The notes under the pieces were generated by a model, which did not search any database, was not told the DNA's origin, and worked only from the letters and a program-made list of their open reading frames with translations. A DNA stretch of 64,000 bases from Actinobacteria bacterium IMCC26256. Lineage in GTDB: Bacteria > Actinomycetota > Acidimicrobiia > IMCC26256. Within the stretch, counting starts at the first letter, position 1. Each line of letters starts with the position of its first letter. The stretch spans positions 1 to 64,000 of the forward strand of contig CP011489.1 in assembly GCA_001023575.1 (NCBI GenBank), read 5' to 3'. The position numbers and the translations under genes are program-made. Of the stretch, positions 29,920 to 39,828 are shown one piece after another.

Positions 29920-29941
29920 GGGGTCGAGTCCCATTGTCTCT
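29920..29941 (+). repeat. attR-like partial copy of tRNA-Ala 3' end
   Basis: An imperfect copy of tRNA-Ala 27261-27282 (19/22 identical). It ends two bases before the photolyase stop codon complement at 29943. The upstream tRNA body is not duplicated. Confidence 0.65.
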
Positions 29942-29942
29942 G

Positions 29943-31439
29943 TCATGAGACTGGAACGTCACCATCCCCCGCAATGATGCGACGAGAGCGAGTCGCTCCG
30001 AGTTGGATCTCGACGCGATCGGGGCGTTGCTCGGCTGCGCGTCGTTGCGGCGCAAGGCGGTGGTTGGTAGCGATCGCTTCTTTGCCATCAAGGAAAAAAT
30101 TCCAGTAGGCGTTAGTTAGTGGACACGCTCGTGGGCCGATGCGCTCATTGGGCAGGAACTCACAGTCTCGACAGAAGTTGGTCATCTTCTTTATGTAATT
30201 TCCGCCGGCTACGTAGGGCTTCGTACTCGTCAAACCACCATCCGCGAAGGTCCCCATGCCCAAGACGTTTGCCTCCATGACCCACTCGGCGCCGTCGACG
30301 AAATTCTCAGCCATCCAGTCATTGAGTGCGAGAGGCTCGATGCCTGCCAACGTGGCAGCGTTCGCGAGAACCATGAGTCGCTCAATGTGGTGCGTCCACC
30401 CGTAATCACGGAGATGGCCAAGAGTGTGATTCATGCATGACATTTCGTGCGCGCCAAAACTTCGCCACGTTAAGGGGAGTGGGTTTGTCGCCCCGAGGCT
30501 ATTGAGGCTGCGATACTCGTCGGTGCGGAGTTGGTGCCAGCCCCATACCCACTCTCGCCAACCAATTATCTGGCGAACGAAACCCTCTACGCTCGCAAGT
30601 GGTGCCAATCCATTCTGAAAAGCAGTGATCGCGGCTGCCAGTACTTCGCGGGGGTGTAGCAATCCCAGATTGAGTGCAACGCTGAGTCTGGTGTGCGCAA
30701 GATGCCAATTCTCTCCACTCGCAGCGTCCTCGTATGGGCCGAAGTGGGGAATGATGCGGGTCATGGCATCGGCGAGTTGGTCTAGAGCGTCGGAGCGGGT
30801 GCGCGGCCAGAATTCGAGAGCATCGCCTCCAGGGTGCGTTTCGCCTAACTGCAGAACGATCTCTTCCTCGGCTGGATTGAGTGGGCGCGACCACGGAGTC
30901 GGCCATTCACCTCCGTTTTTAGGCAAGGGGAGTCGGTTCTCTTCGTCGTAGTTCCAGCGATCGCCGACCGGCTCGCCATCAACCATCAGCACGTCAAGGC
31001 GCTGCCTTTGATTCCGATAGAACTTCTCCATGGTGGGAACGCGCGGCCCTGAGACCATACGTCGAAACTCTTCGATGCTGGTTAGGTAGAAGGGGTCGTC
31101 GAGCATCTCTACATTGAGTCGCTGAAAGAGTGCAGTTGCTCGACGCCCTCGAGGGTGGTTCATCCGGATGACCGATGGCGCGTGAGCAGCTCGGTGCACG
31201 GCGAGGCCTTCTGTGAAATTACGAGCCATGCGGTAATCAACCTCGAACCCCAATGACCGCACGTCCTCTGCGAAGGCTCGCATCGCTGCGAGATAGAGAG
31301 CGGTTCGCGTCCGATGTCGCGGGGCGGTCAGCAAAACATCGGATTCAATCATCACAATGACGGTGCTGGTTGAGAGAGTCGCCCAGGGAGCTACCTCTGT
31401 CGAGAGTTGATCACCGAGAACAAAGAAGGATTCAGTCAT
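29943..31439 (-). CDS. phrB: FeS-type (6-4) photolyase/cryptochrome (FeS-BCP, PhrB-like)
   Basis: A 498-residue member of the deoxyribodipyrimidine photolyase-related family that carries a [4Fe-4S] cluster and repairs (6-4) photoproducts with light. It begins ESFFVLGDQLS. Cysteines C335, C423, C426 and C439 have the spacing 88-3-13 that I recall for the cluster ligands of Agrobacterium PhrB. FAD-site regions WREWVWGWH and GMGTFADGGLTSTKPY are present. The frame is open to 31760, but the added part is another gene's shadow; ATG 31439 is the family start. It lies 17 bases after a small membrane-protein gene, probably in one operon. Confidence 0.92.
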   Translation of the reverse strand: MTESFFVLGDQLSTEVAPWATLSTSTVIVMIESDVLLTAPRHRTRTALYLAAMRAFAEDVRSLGFEVDYRMARNFTEGLAVHRAAHAPSVIRMNHPRGRRATALFQRLNVEMLDDPFYLTSIEEFRRMVSGPRVPTMEKFYRNQRQRLDVLMVDGEPVGDRWNYDEENRLPLPKNGGEWPTPWSRPLNPAEEEIVLQLGETHPGGDALEFWPRTRSDALDQLADAMTRIIPHFGPYEDAASGENWHLAHTRLSVALNLGLLHPREVLAAAITAFQNGLAPLASVEGFVRQIIGWREWVWGWHQLRTDEYRSLNSLGATNPLPLTWRSFGAHEMSCMNHTLGHLRDYGWTHHIERLMVLANAATLAGIEPLALNDWMAENFVDGAEWVMEANVLGMGTFADGGLTSTKPYVAGGNYIKKMTNFCRDCEFLPNERIGPRACPLTNAYWNFFLDGKEAIATNHRLAPQRRAAEQRPDRVEIQLGATRSRRIIAGDGDVPVS

Positions 31440-31456
31440 GAGAAGTCGTCGGGGGA

Positions 31457-31870
31457 CTATCGAAGAGCGATCGTCGCGGCCAGGGCCGCACCAATCCACG
31501 CCACAGTGCGCAAGGAATGCACCACTCGAAGCCTCTTCAAAATCGCGGTGCTGCGGGCAACACCTAGTTGACGGTGGAGATCGACCGCCATGCCGGCTGT
31601 CATGGCTACGGCGGCAAGAGCGAGGACGGCAGTAAACCACCAAGCCACTACCTCGACGCCACTGGTAAACCACCAGATAATTCCGGCTGCTTGAGAAACC
31701 CACGCTGGGCCAACTGCCCACGAAATCCGATTGCTGTGTTGATCGTGGAACGCGGCCCACTCTTCATCGCCCACCAGGGCAAATGAGGGGTACGTCGTCG
31801 TTCCGACCGTCAGACCAAGCCCCACGAGATACCAACTCGCCGATGATGTAAGAATAATTGCCAACCGCAC
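31457..31870 (-). CDS. Four-helix membrane protein upstream of the photolyase
   Basis: A 137-residue protein with four hydrophobic segments (about residues 5-28, 48-70, 75-95 and 118-136) and a conserved-looking WAAFHDQHSNRISW loop. The topology resembles the small DUF-type membrane proteins of the anthrone-oxygenase-like group, but I cannot assign the family. Co-directional with the photolyase, so a link to light or UV response is possible but unproven. Confidence 0.7.
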   Translation of the reverse strand: MRLAIILTSSASWYLVGLGLTVGTTTYPSFALVGDEEWAAFHDQHSNRISWAVGPAWVSQAAGIIWWFTSGVEVVAWWFTAVLALAAVAMTAGMAVDLHRQLGVARSTAILKRLRVVHSLRTVAWIGAALAATIALR

Positions 31871-31934
31871 GTCTTCAAGTTACTGCCCTGCGGGCCAATT
31901 ACTCACAAAGTTTAATTTCGCTGCATCAATTGTT

Positions 31935-32612
31935 CTATGCAGTAAACGCCTCTGCCGGTAGATCCTTTTCACCCGTGGCGATTGCTTCGAGTACTCGCTC
32001 AATTACTGCTTGCGGCGCCAGGCCTTCAGGCATTCTCGGAGCCGTGCCCTCAAGGGCGCGAGTTATGAGCCCCGTCTCAATGTGCGGCGCACGAATGTCA
32101 AGCACCCTGATCTTCTCTCGACGTAGTTCACGCGCGGCGACACCCATTGCCATTTTGGCTGCAGCCTTCGACGCGCAGTAAGCCCCCATCCCGAGAATCG
32201 CCATATCGGCGGCGACACCAGTAAAAGAGGCAAGAAACCCTTCAGGATTGAGACTTGTGGTAGCGAGCGAGATGACATTGATCACCCCGAGAGCGTTAAC
32301 AGCCATCAGTTCCCGCGCAACCTCATCGCTCAGTTCGCTAAAGCCCCCGAAGGCGACAACGCCAGTGCAATTGATAATTCCATCAACGGATTGCCCGTTT
32401 GAAATCGCAGCAAAGGCCGCGGCGACTTCACCGCGCTCCTTGATGTCAGCCACCGCGTAGGGGAGGTCGCGCAGACCGGTAGCAACTGAATCGGGGCTTC
32501 GAACAATGAGCCTCACGTCTGCACCGCGCTCGCGTAGCTCTAGGGCAATAAGTTGGCCGAGGATGCCTGTAGCGCCGATTACAACAACGGTCTTATTCGC
32601 AAAATAATTCAT
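31935..32612 (-). CDS. Short-chain dehydrogenase/reductase family protein
   Basis: A 225-residue NAD(P)-binding protein with VVIGATGILGQLIALELRERG, a middle INCTGVVAFGG and YCASKAA for the YxxxK pair. Short for a classical SDR but complete in its motifs. Single gene; substrate unknown. ATG 32612. Confidence 0.82.
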   Translation of the reverse strand: MNYFANKTVVVIGATGILGQLIALELRERGADVRLIVRSPDSVATGLRDLPYAVADIKERGEVAAAFAAISNGQSVDGIINCTGVVAFGGFSELSDEVARELMAVNALGVINVISLATTSLNPEGFLASFTGVAADMAILGMGAYCASKAAAKMAMGVAARELRREKIRVLDIRAPHIETGLITRALEGTAPRMPEGLAPQAVIERVLEAIATGEKDLPAEAFTA

Positions 32613-32708
32613 CAGTTTCTCTCACAGAGTTGCAGTCATAAACCTCGGTATCTCTTAAGACTACCTACGCCGTTTCGCCCAGATGCTGCGGGCCGAGACA
32701 TTTCGTAC

Positions 32709-33227
32709 TCAGCGAACAAAGGTATTTGGAGGAGTGCCAGCGCCGTCGCCGATGCGCTTGAGTATGGCTACTAACCCACCACCATCTGGTCGTGTCCAGA
32801 TCATCTGCCCGTTCTCGTCGAGCCTGCGCGTTACCTCAATGCCGGGCATGCCTACTGGGCGAAGAATAAAGACTCCATCTTCATAAGACGCGATGACATG
32901 TATCGGGGTTGTGTAGTCAAAGACAGAGACATCATGTACCCCGTTCTCCTCGGTCCCATCGGCGCGGGCATCAGCAATAGTGCCGCCACCCATATCAATA
33001 ATGCGATTACCGCACTGCTCGATGCGTTCTACATAGCTGAGAATCGGATCGCCTGCATCTACCTCGACCCCAGCGCGCTTCGCACTGACTGCTTGCCAGA
33101 GACCGCGTAGGTCTGGTGCACCCTCAGCGAGTGGCTCGGTGCAGCGATCAAGAACCATTGGAGGGAATGTGTCACCGAACCCACCAGGAGGCGTATTCGC
33201 AATCGGGATATCGCTCGCTAGCACCAC
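32709..33227 (-). CDS. Hypothetical protein
   Basis: A 172-residue soluble protein beginning VLASDIPIANTPPGGFGD with a GTG start. The C-terminal half reads like a small beta-domain (VIASYEDGVFILRPVGMPGIEVTRRLDENGQMIWTRPDG). I do not recognise the family. It diverges from the ABM-like gene at 33370. Confidence 0.65.
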   Translation of the reverse strand: MVLASDIPIANTPPGGFGDTFPPMVLDRCTEPLAEGAPDLRGLWQAVSAKRAGVEVDAGDPILSYVERIEQCGNRIIDMGGGTIADARADGTEENGVHDVSVFDYTTPIHVIASYEDGVFILRPVGMPGIEVTRRLDENGQMIWTRPDGGGLVAILKRIGDGAGTPPNTFVR

Positions 33228-33369
33228 TGTTGCCTCCGCATTTTCATTTTGATTAACTCTGTAAACGTAGCGGCACTAGCCGGCGCATTGCTGCCTACCG
33301 ACAGGTATACCTCGAACTGTGGTCTACTACGTCTTCGAGTTCAAATGACTGAGATCCTTAGGAGGATTC

Positions 33370-33651
33370 ATGGCGTATCTATTAGTGCATTTTTGGCCAG
33401 AAGCGACTGAGGAGAATTACAGGGCTGAGATCGCAGCTGTACATCCAAAAGAGGGTCTTCCGATTGGGCAGCAGTATCACGTGGCTGGACCGAGCGAGGG
33501 CGGGTTCTTAATCGCTGCAGTCTGGGACTCCAAGGAGCACATGGAGACTTTTGTGCAGGAGATACTTCTCCCCGCACAGCCAGTTGTTGGAGGGTTCCCG
33601 AATCCTGTAGTCGAGCGAACTGCAGAGGTCTTTAACCAGCAGAGCGCGTAA
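33370..33651 (+). CDS. Small ferredoxin-like-fold (ABM-type) protein
   Basis: A 93-residue protein beginning AYLLVHFWPEATEENYRAEIAAVHP, whose strand-helix pattern suggests a dimeric alpha/beta barrel. It is preceded by a near-perfect ribosome-binding site (TTAGGAGGATTCATG) and followed by a strong terminator at 33692-33744, so it is probably well expressed as a single gene. Function unknown. Confidence 0.78.
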   Translation: MAYLLVHFWPEATEENYRAEIAAVHPKEGLPIGQQYHVAGPSEGGFLIAAVWDSKEHMETFVQEILLPAQPVVGGFPNPVVERTAEVFNQQSA

Positions 33652-33691
33652 CGCGAAGCGCTTAGTTATTTTCGAGATACATGTAACGCAA

Positions 33692-33744
33692 GAACCCCGG
33701 TAACAACTTCCCTCTCGGGTTGCTGTTACCGGGGTTCCTTTTAT
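33692..33744 (+). terminator. Rho-independent terminator
   Basis: A perfect 14-bp stem, GAACCCCGGTAACA (33692-33705) with TGTTACCGGGGTTC (33724-33737), followed by a C and a T-rich stretch TTTTATT. It ends the transcript of the 33370 gene and separates it from the convergent collagen-like gene. Confidence 0.93.
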
Positions 33745-33774
33745 TGCGTTACTGCAATGCCTTACAGGTATTGC

Positions 33775-35361
<1,587 letters not shown>

Positions 35362-35754
35362 TGTGTTTCCTCTCGATGGCTCCAGCCCTCATCAGAATTG
35401 ATGATGCTGCAGTCACCGTAAACACATCCATGAATGTGCGCAAGGGACCTTTGACCGCGCGAGGCGCTAAATGAACATCTTGAGGTTATGGATGCCCCGT
35501 ATGACCGAATTGGACCCGAAAATGCCTATAAAAATAGGCAGTTTTTGCTCCCTCAGAGTGAACCTTGTGGCGGCTCAACCAAAATGCACGCACAGAAGCG
35601 AATGTTTTGAAGTTAGAACCACAAAAGAACTACAACGCGAGTCGATTCGCGTGCAAGGCCAACAATTAGTTTCCTGCATTCACGAGTTCACCCTCAGAAT
35701 TAGCGAATGCATCGCGCCACGCTGAGCGATAAAGCTGTTTAATCACTAGCAGTA
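35362..35754. other. Intergenic region between collagen-like gene and hbd operon
   Basis: 393 bp with no supported gene. It includes the promoter and leader of the collagen-like gene near 35362-35450 and an isolated terminator-like hairpin at 35524-35546. The remainder shows nothing recognisable. Confidence 0.6.
35524..35546. terminator. Terminator-like hairpin
   Basis: GCCTAT-AAAA-ATAGGC (35524-35539) followed by AG and TTTTT (35542-35546) on the plus strand. On the minus strand the hairpin is followed by ATTTTC, so it could end the hbd operon transcript. The stem is short (6 bp). Confidence 0.5.
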
Positions 35755-36594
35755 TCAATAGGTATAAAAGCCGCGCCCGGATTTTTTTCCTAGATTTCCT
35801 GCAGCAACCATCTGGCGAAGCAACGGCGGCGCCCTAAACGCATCGCCGTATGCCTCGCGCATGTCATCGAGAATTGCGAGCAAGGTGTCGAGACCGATCC
35901 GATCCGCTAGCGCAAGTGGCCCCATTGGGTGGTTGTAACCAAGGCGCATTCCGGTATCAATGTGCTCGGCGCTTGCAACACCCTCTTGGAGCACGCGCAC
36001 CGCTTCGGCCATTAGAAGTGTGCCGAGACGAGTAGTTACAAAACCAGGAAGGTCTGCAACCTCAACAGTCTCTTTCCCGAGTGCTTGGCAGAATGCAAGG
36101 GCCTTTTGAAGAATCTCTGGGCTCGTATCCGCACCTCGCACAACCTCAACAAGGCGCATTGCGGGTACTGGATTGAAGAAATGCGTACCGACTGTCTGTG
36201 CTGGTCGTCCGCTTGCAGCACCAAGGACTCCGATCGGAAGTCCGGATGTATTCGATGCAAGTACCGCGTGGTCATTAACTGCCACGCCGATGCGTTCGAA
36301 GACGGCTTGTTTAATAGAGAGGTCTTCGGGTACCGCCTCAACAACTACATCCGCATCGCGTACTGCATTCGCAAGATCGGTCGTTACGAGAAGTGTTCCG
36401 ATCCCATCTAAATCGGCACCGCGTGAGCGCGCTCGCGCTTCATAATGCTCGACACGCTCACGTGCTGGTGCGCAGTGAGCCTCGAGAGTCTCAACAATTG
36501 TTACAGGGAACCCGGCAACAAGTGCCTCGAATGCAATCCCCGCACCCATGATCCCGCCGCCAATAATTACCGTGTTGGTGGAGGTAGCGGTCAT
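35755..36594 (-). CDS. 3-hydroxyacyl-CoA dehydrogenase (3-hydroxybutyryl-CoA type)
   Basis: A 279-residue NAD-dependent enzyme. It has an N-terminal Rossmann motif GGGIMGAGIAFEALVAG, AVPEDLSIKQ, LASNTSGLPI, catalytic His in GTHFFNPVPAMRLVEVV and DLPGFVTTRL, then the helical C-terminal domain with GYNHPMGPLALADRIGLD. It acts in fatty-acid beta-oxidation or butyrate metabolism. It overlaps the thioesterase gene by four bases; a thiolase is transcribed divergently next door. Confidence 0.93.
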   Translation of the reverse strand: MTATSTNTVIIGGGIMGAGIAFEALVAGFPVTIVETLEAHCAPARERVEHYEARARSRGADLDGIGTLLVTTDLANAVRDADVVVEAVPEDLSIKQAVFERIGVAVNDHAVLASNTSGLPIGVLGAASGRPAQTVGTHFFNPVPAMRLVEVVRGADTSPEILQKALAFCQALGKETVEVADLPGFVTTRLGTLLMAEAVRVLQEGVASAEHIDTGMRLGYNHPMGPLALADRIGLDTLLAILDDMREAYGDAFRAPPLLRQMVAAGNLGKKSGRGFYTY

Positions 36595-37070
36595 GTTGTG
36601 GGCTCAGCTGCGGGGCGACGACGCAGAAAGAATGTCCCGGTAGCGGTAGATACAGGATCGCCCTCTGCGTTAGAGATAGTGGTAGTTAGGTATGCGATCT
36701 GCTTGGTGACGCGCACAACCTCTCCGCGAACACTCAATATGTCTCCGCTCGCAGCACCTCGAAGAGTGGAGTAACTAATGGAGATCGTTGCCCCATGCTC
36801 GCCCTTCTCAAGAGCGCTATTGGTAGCAAAGTTCATGGCCGCGTCGTGGACAACCCCATAGACACCGCCATGCACTCCGCCCATTGGATTGCAGGCAAGT
36901 GGAGTTGGGTTCCAGGTTGCTTCAACCCAGCCCTCGCCGTAACTATCGAAGTTGAGGCCGATCTGAGAGAGAAGGGCCATACCGCCATCACCTAGGGACT
37001 TATCCATACTGCGCATAGTTGGTGAGGTTATCGGCCAAGGGCTCCGAACTCCCCGAATCAGGGCGGGCAA
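36591..37070 (-). CDS. PaaI-type hotdog thioesterase
   Basis: A 159-residue (137-141 if started at 37007 or 37016) hotdog-fold protein with GGVHGGVYGVVHDAAMNFATNSAL, the family's catalytic helix region, and ISYSTLRGAASGDILSVRGEVVR. Likely hydrolyses acyl-CoA. The N-terminal 20 residues look unlike the fold, so ATG 37016 or 37007 is likely the true start. Co-transcribed with the hydroxyacyl-CoA dehydrogenase. Confidence 0.85.
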   Translation of the reverse strand: MPALIRGVRSPWPITSPTMRSMDKSLGDGGMALLSQIGLNFDSYGEGWVEATWNPTPLACNPMGGVHGGVYGVVHDAAMNFATNSALEKGEHGATISISYSTLRGAASGDILSVRGEVVRVTKQIAYLTTTISNAEGDPVSTATGTFFLRRRPAAEPTT

Positions 37071-37217
37071 GAGTTCGGGTATCAGCGCGGGCCATAGCGC
37101 ATAGGCGCGAGACCCCGTCGGCCGGTTACGATTCGCGGCCTAAAGCAGAACACTTAAGAAGTCCTGTAATAGGTAACAAAGACCACTCACAACAGAAGAG
37201 CCTTAGGAGCCAAGAAG

Positions 37218-38375
37218 ATGCAGACCGCCGTCATCGTTGATGCAGTACGTACCCCGCTAGGTCGCCGCAATGGGAGCCTCAAGGGAAACCACCCGGTCGA
37301 TCTTGCAGCCCACACCCTTCGCGCACTTGTTGAGCGCACGGGTATCGATCCTGCCCTCATCGAGGATGTCATCATGGGCTGTGTCATGCAGGTCGGCGAC
37401 CAGGGCCTCAATGTTGGTCGTAACGCCGCACTTGCCGCTGGGTTCCCAGAGAGCGTTGTTGGAACAACGATTGATCGTCAGTGTGGTTCATCTCAGCAGG
37501 CTGCTCACTTCGCGGCTCAAGGTGTAATGGCCGGCGCTTACGACGTTGTTATTGCTGCTGGAGTTGAGAACATGAGCCGAGTGCCTATGGGCGCATCGGT
37601 GATCAAGGACTCCTTCCCATTCGGACCTGAGATGTATGGCCGTTACCCAAACCTCGTTGGTCAGGGAATCTCTGCAGAGCTCATCTCTGAGAAGTGGGGA
37701 ATCTCACGTGACGACAACGACGCGTTCGCAGCCCAGTCGCACCAGCGCGCTGCACTTGCTCGCGCAGAGGGTCGTTTCGAGCGAGAGATTGTTCCTGTTC
37801 AAGTCACCACTGATGAAGGCACTTCTTGGTTCTCTCAGGACGAGGGAATTCGCCCAGATTCAACAACTGAGACCCTCTCGAGGCTCAAGCCTGCATTCAA
37901 GGAAGATGGCGTAATTACCGCAGGAAACTCCTCTCAAATCACTGATGGAGCGGCCGCGGTATTGATCATGAGCGAGGAGAAGGCCAAGGCTCTTGGGCTT
38001 ACACCTCGTGCACGTTTCCACGCTTTCGCACTTGCTGGTGTTGACCCGGTGATGATGCTCACCGGACCAATCCCCGCAACCACAAAAGTCTTTGAGCGCT
38101 CTGGCATGACCATCGACCAGATGGACCTCGTCGAGATCAACGAAGCATTCGCACCAGTTGTTCTTGCGTGGCAGAAAGAGCACAACGCAGATATGTCGAA
38201 GGTAAACGTCAACGGCGGCGCTATCGCCCTTGGCCACCCACTCGGCTGCTCAGGTGCACGCCTCATGACCACACTCCTCAACGAGCTTGAGCGCACTGGT
38301 GGTCGTTATGGCCTCCAGACAATGTGTGAGGGTGGCGGCATGGCCAACGCAACAATCATTGAGCGTCTTGGCTAA
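37218..38375 (+). CDS. Acetyl-CoA acetyltransferase (thiolase)
   Basis: A 385-residue thiolase. Active-site residues are C89 in DRQCGSSQ, H340 in GHPLGCSGAR and C370 in TMCEGGG, and EINEAFA is present. Catalyses the last step of beta-oxidation or acetoacetyl-CoA formation. Its codon use looks more strongly biased to C-ending and preferred codons than its neighbours, suggesting high expression. Divergent from the thioesterase-dehydrogenase operon. Confidence 0.95.
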   Translation: MQTAVIVDAVRTPLGRRNGSLKGNHPVDLAAHTLRALVERTGIDPALIEDVIMGCVMQVGDQGLNVGRNAALAAGFPESVVGTTIDRQCGSSQQAAHFAAQGVMAGAYDVVIAAGVENMSRVPMGASVIKDSFPFGPEMYGRYPNLVGQGISAELISEKWGISRDDNDAFAAQSHQRAALARAEGRFEREIVPVQVTTDEGTSWFSQDEGIRPDSTTETLSRLKPAFKEDGVITAGNSSQITDGAAAVLIMSEEKAKALGLTPRARFHAFALAGVDPVMMLTGPIPATTKVFERSGMTIDQMDLVEINEAFAPVVLAWQKEHNADMSKVNVNGGAIALGHPLGCSGARLMTTLLNELERTGGRYGLQTMCEGGGMANATIIERLG

Positions 38376-38396
38376 GCCAAAAGCTGAATCGGGTAA

Positions 38397-38681
38397 GTGG
38401 CGGTGTTGCTAACTCTCGGGGCAATTTGGTTGCCGCTCCGAGTCTTGATCGCGTTGGTTGTATTTTTCGCGTTCTATTTATTCGCAGCCAAGATTGTGCG
38501 CGCTTTTCTGAAACCGATCCCCGATGACCCCGACCCGGAGAAAGTTCGCGTTGTCTCTGAGAGATTTCGTTGCTCAATCTGTGGGGCGGAGGTCACGATG
38601 ACAGCCGCACCGGAGGGCTTCGATCCTGAGGCCCCGAGGCACTGCCGTGAGGACATGCTGCTCGTGGTTGAGGCCGAGTAA
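38397..38681 (+). CDS. Small membrane protein with CxxC zinc-ribbon-like tail
   Basis: A 94-residue protein with one or two N-terminal transmembrane stretches (residues about 3-42) and a cytosolic tail containing FRCSICGAEV and PRHCREDM, a likely CxxC...C metal site. GTG start 22 bases after the thiolase stop. Small proteins of this design are conserved near crgA in Actinobacteria; function unknown. Confidence 0.75.
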   Translation: MAVLLTLGAIWLPLRVLIALVVFFAFYLFAAKIVRAFLKPIPDDPDPEKVRVVSERFRCSICGAEVTMTAAPEGFDPEAPRHCREDMLLVVEAE

Positions 38682-38775
38682 GGCACCACTACTGAGCATC
38701 AAGTGCGGCTTGGGAGGCGGTGCAAGACTCCATGAGCAATTTTTGCGCCCTGTTGATAGCCATAATCACATCCAT

Positions 38776-38830
38776 GTGTTTTCCCACAGTTGGGGGACAA
38801 ACCTGTGGATAACTTCTGTGGATCTCAAGA
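38776..38830. promoter_or_regulatory. Cluster of DnaA-box-like sequences
   Basis: TGTGGATAA at 38804-38812 is a perfect inverse DnaA box (TTATCCACA). TGTGGATCT lies at 38817-38825 and TTTCCCACA at about 38780-38788. The cluster lies in the gap before the convergent crgA gene, about 36.7 kb from oriC. Confidence 0.6.
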
Positions 38831-38856
38831 AAACCCGCAAGTTAAGGGGATTCGGG

Positions 38857-39210
38857 CTATCGGTACTGGGTCGCCACCATGAAGCCGGCTGAGATCTGAA
38901 CCAGTCCTATTAATAGGTAACGATTCTGAGCCTCGCCTGGGAGCAGGCCTAGGTAGTTGGCGACGATGACAACAATTCCGCTTCCGAGAAGGGCAAACAT
39001 CAAGACCGGTACCCACATCGGGCTGACCTTCTTGGTCTTAGGGGTAGGCGGGGTATATCTCGAGGGCTTGGCCTTCTTTGCGCTGGCCTTCGGTGTTGCC
39101 TTGGAGCCTGATTTTGCAGGGCTCTTCCGAGGGTTATTTGAGGGCGCATTCTTGGATCGGGTCTTGGGGTTCGGCACGGGCGATACGTTACCCGCGGATG
39201 TGGGGGTCAT
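38857..39210 (-). CDS. crgA: Cell division protein CrgA
   Basis: A 117-residue protein with a long Lys/Pro/Ser-rich cytosolic N-terminus (about 1-62) and two transmembrane helices (about 66-86 and 97-113). The [21 protein letters not shown] segment is characteristic of CrgA, which helps assemble the divisome and coordinates septal peptidoglycan synthesis. Position next to trpG and pknB is the conserved actinobacterial one. Confidence 0.92.
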   Translation of the reverse strand: MTPTSAGNVSPVPNPKTRSKNAPSNNPRKSPAKSGSKATPKASAKKAKPSRYTPPTPKTKKVSPMWVPVLMFALLGSGIVVIVANYLGLLPGEAQNRYLLIGLVQISAGFMVATQYR

Positions 39211-39231
39211 GGGCCGGGTACGGTTCAGGGC

Positions 39232-39813
39232 ATGACAGCGCGTGTTCTAGTAATCGATAACTACGACTCATTCGTCTACAACCTCGTTCAGTATCTAGGC
39301 GAGCTTGGGGCCGAGCCGGTGGTGCACCGCAAAGATGCGCTGAGCCTTGATGAGATGGTGGCCCTTGAGCCCGATGCCGTGCTCATCTCGCCCGGGCCTG
39401 GTCACCCTCAAGATGCCGGTCTCTCAAATGATGCCATCTTGAAGTTTGGCAACGCGGGTGTTCCGGTTCTCGGTGTCTGTCTTGGGCATCAATGCATCGG
39501 TCGTCTCTTCGGCGGCGAGGTTGTGCGCGCTGATCAAGTGATGCATGGCAAGACCTCTGAGATTCTTCACAACGGTTCTGGTGTATTCGCAGGGCTCGCA
39601 ACTCCACTCACCGCGACGCGTTATCACTCTCTTATCGTTGCGCGTGACTCTGTACCGGAGTGCCTCGAGATCACTGCAGAGATTGAAGACGGAACCGTGA
39701 TGGGGCTACGGCACCGCGATCTTCCAATCGAGGGAGTGCAGTTTCACCCTGAGTCGATACTTACTGAGGGCGGCCACCAACTACTACAGAACTTCCTAAA
39801 CCAAATAGCGTAA
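39232..39813 (+). CDS. trpG: Glutamine amidotransferase TrpG/PabA
   Basis: A 193-residue class I glutamine amidotransferase with [22 protein letters not shown], the nucleophile elbow GVCLGHQ, and catalytic His/Glu in [14 protein letters not shown]. Supplies ammonia for anthranilate or aminodeoxychorismate synthase. No synthase subunit is adjacent; this isolated location beside pknB is conserved in Actinobacteria. Confidence 0.93.
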   Translation: MTARVLVIDNYDSFVYNLVQYLGELGAEPVVHRKDALSLDEMVALEPDAVLISPGPGHPQDAGLSNDAILKFGNAGVPVLGVCLGHQCIGRLFGGEVVRADQVMHGKTSEILHNGSGVFAGLATPLTATRYHSLIVARDSVPECLEITAEIEDGTVMGLRHRDLPIEGVQFHPESILTEGGHQLLQNFLNQIA

Positions 39814-39828
39814 AAACGCGAGAGCGGT

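Larger units (their letters stand above)
27283..29941. mobile_element. Small genomic island at the tRNA-Ala 3' end
   Basis: The tRNA-Ala segment 27261-27282 recurs at 29920-29941 with 19 of 22 positions identical, including an uninterrupted TCGAGTCCCAT. Between them lie four minus-strand genes (MBL hydrolase, EEP-fold protein, MazF, RHH antitoxin). Two counted 60-base lines inside (27541-27660) are 68% G+C, against 57% in one counted line of the neighbouring SDR gene (26701). No integrase is present, so this would be a degenerate or trans-mobilised element. The right end abuts the photolyase stop codon. Confidence 0.6.
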
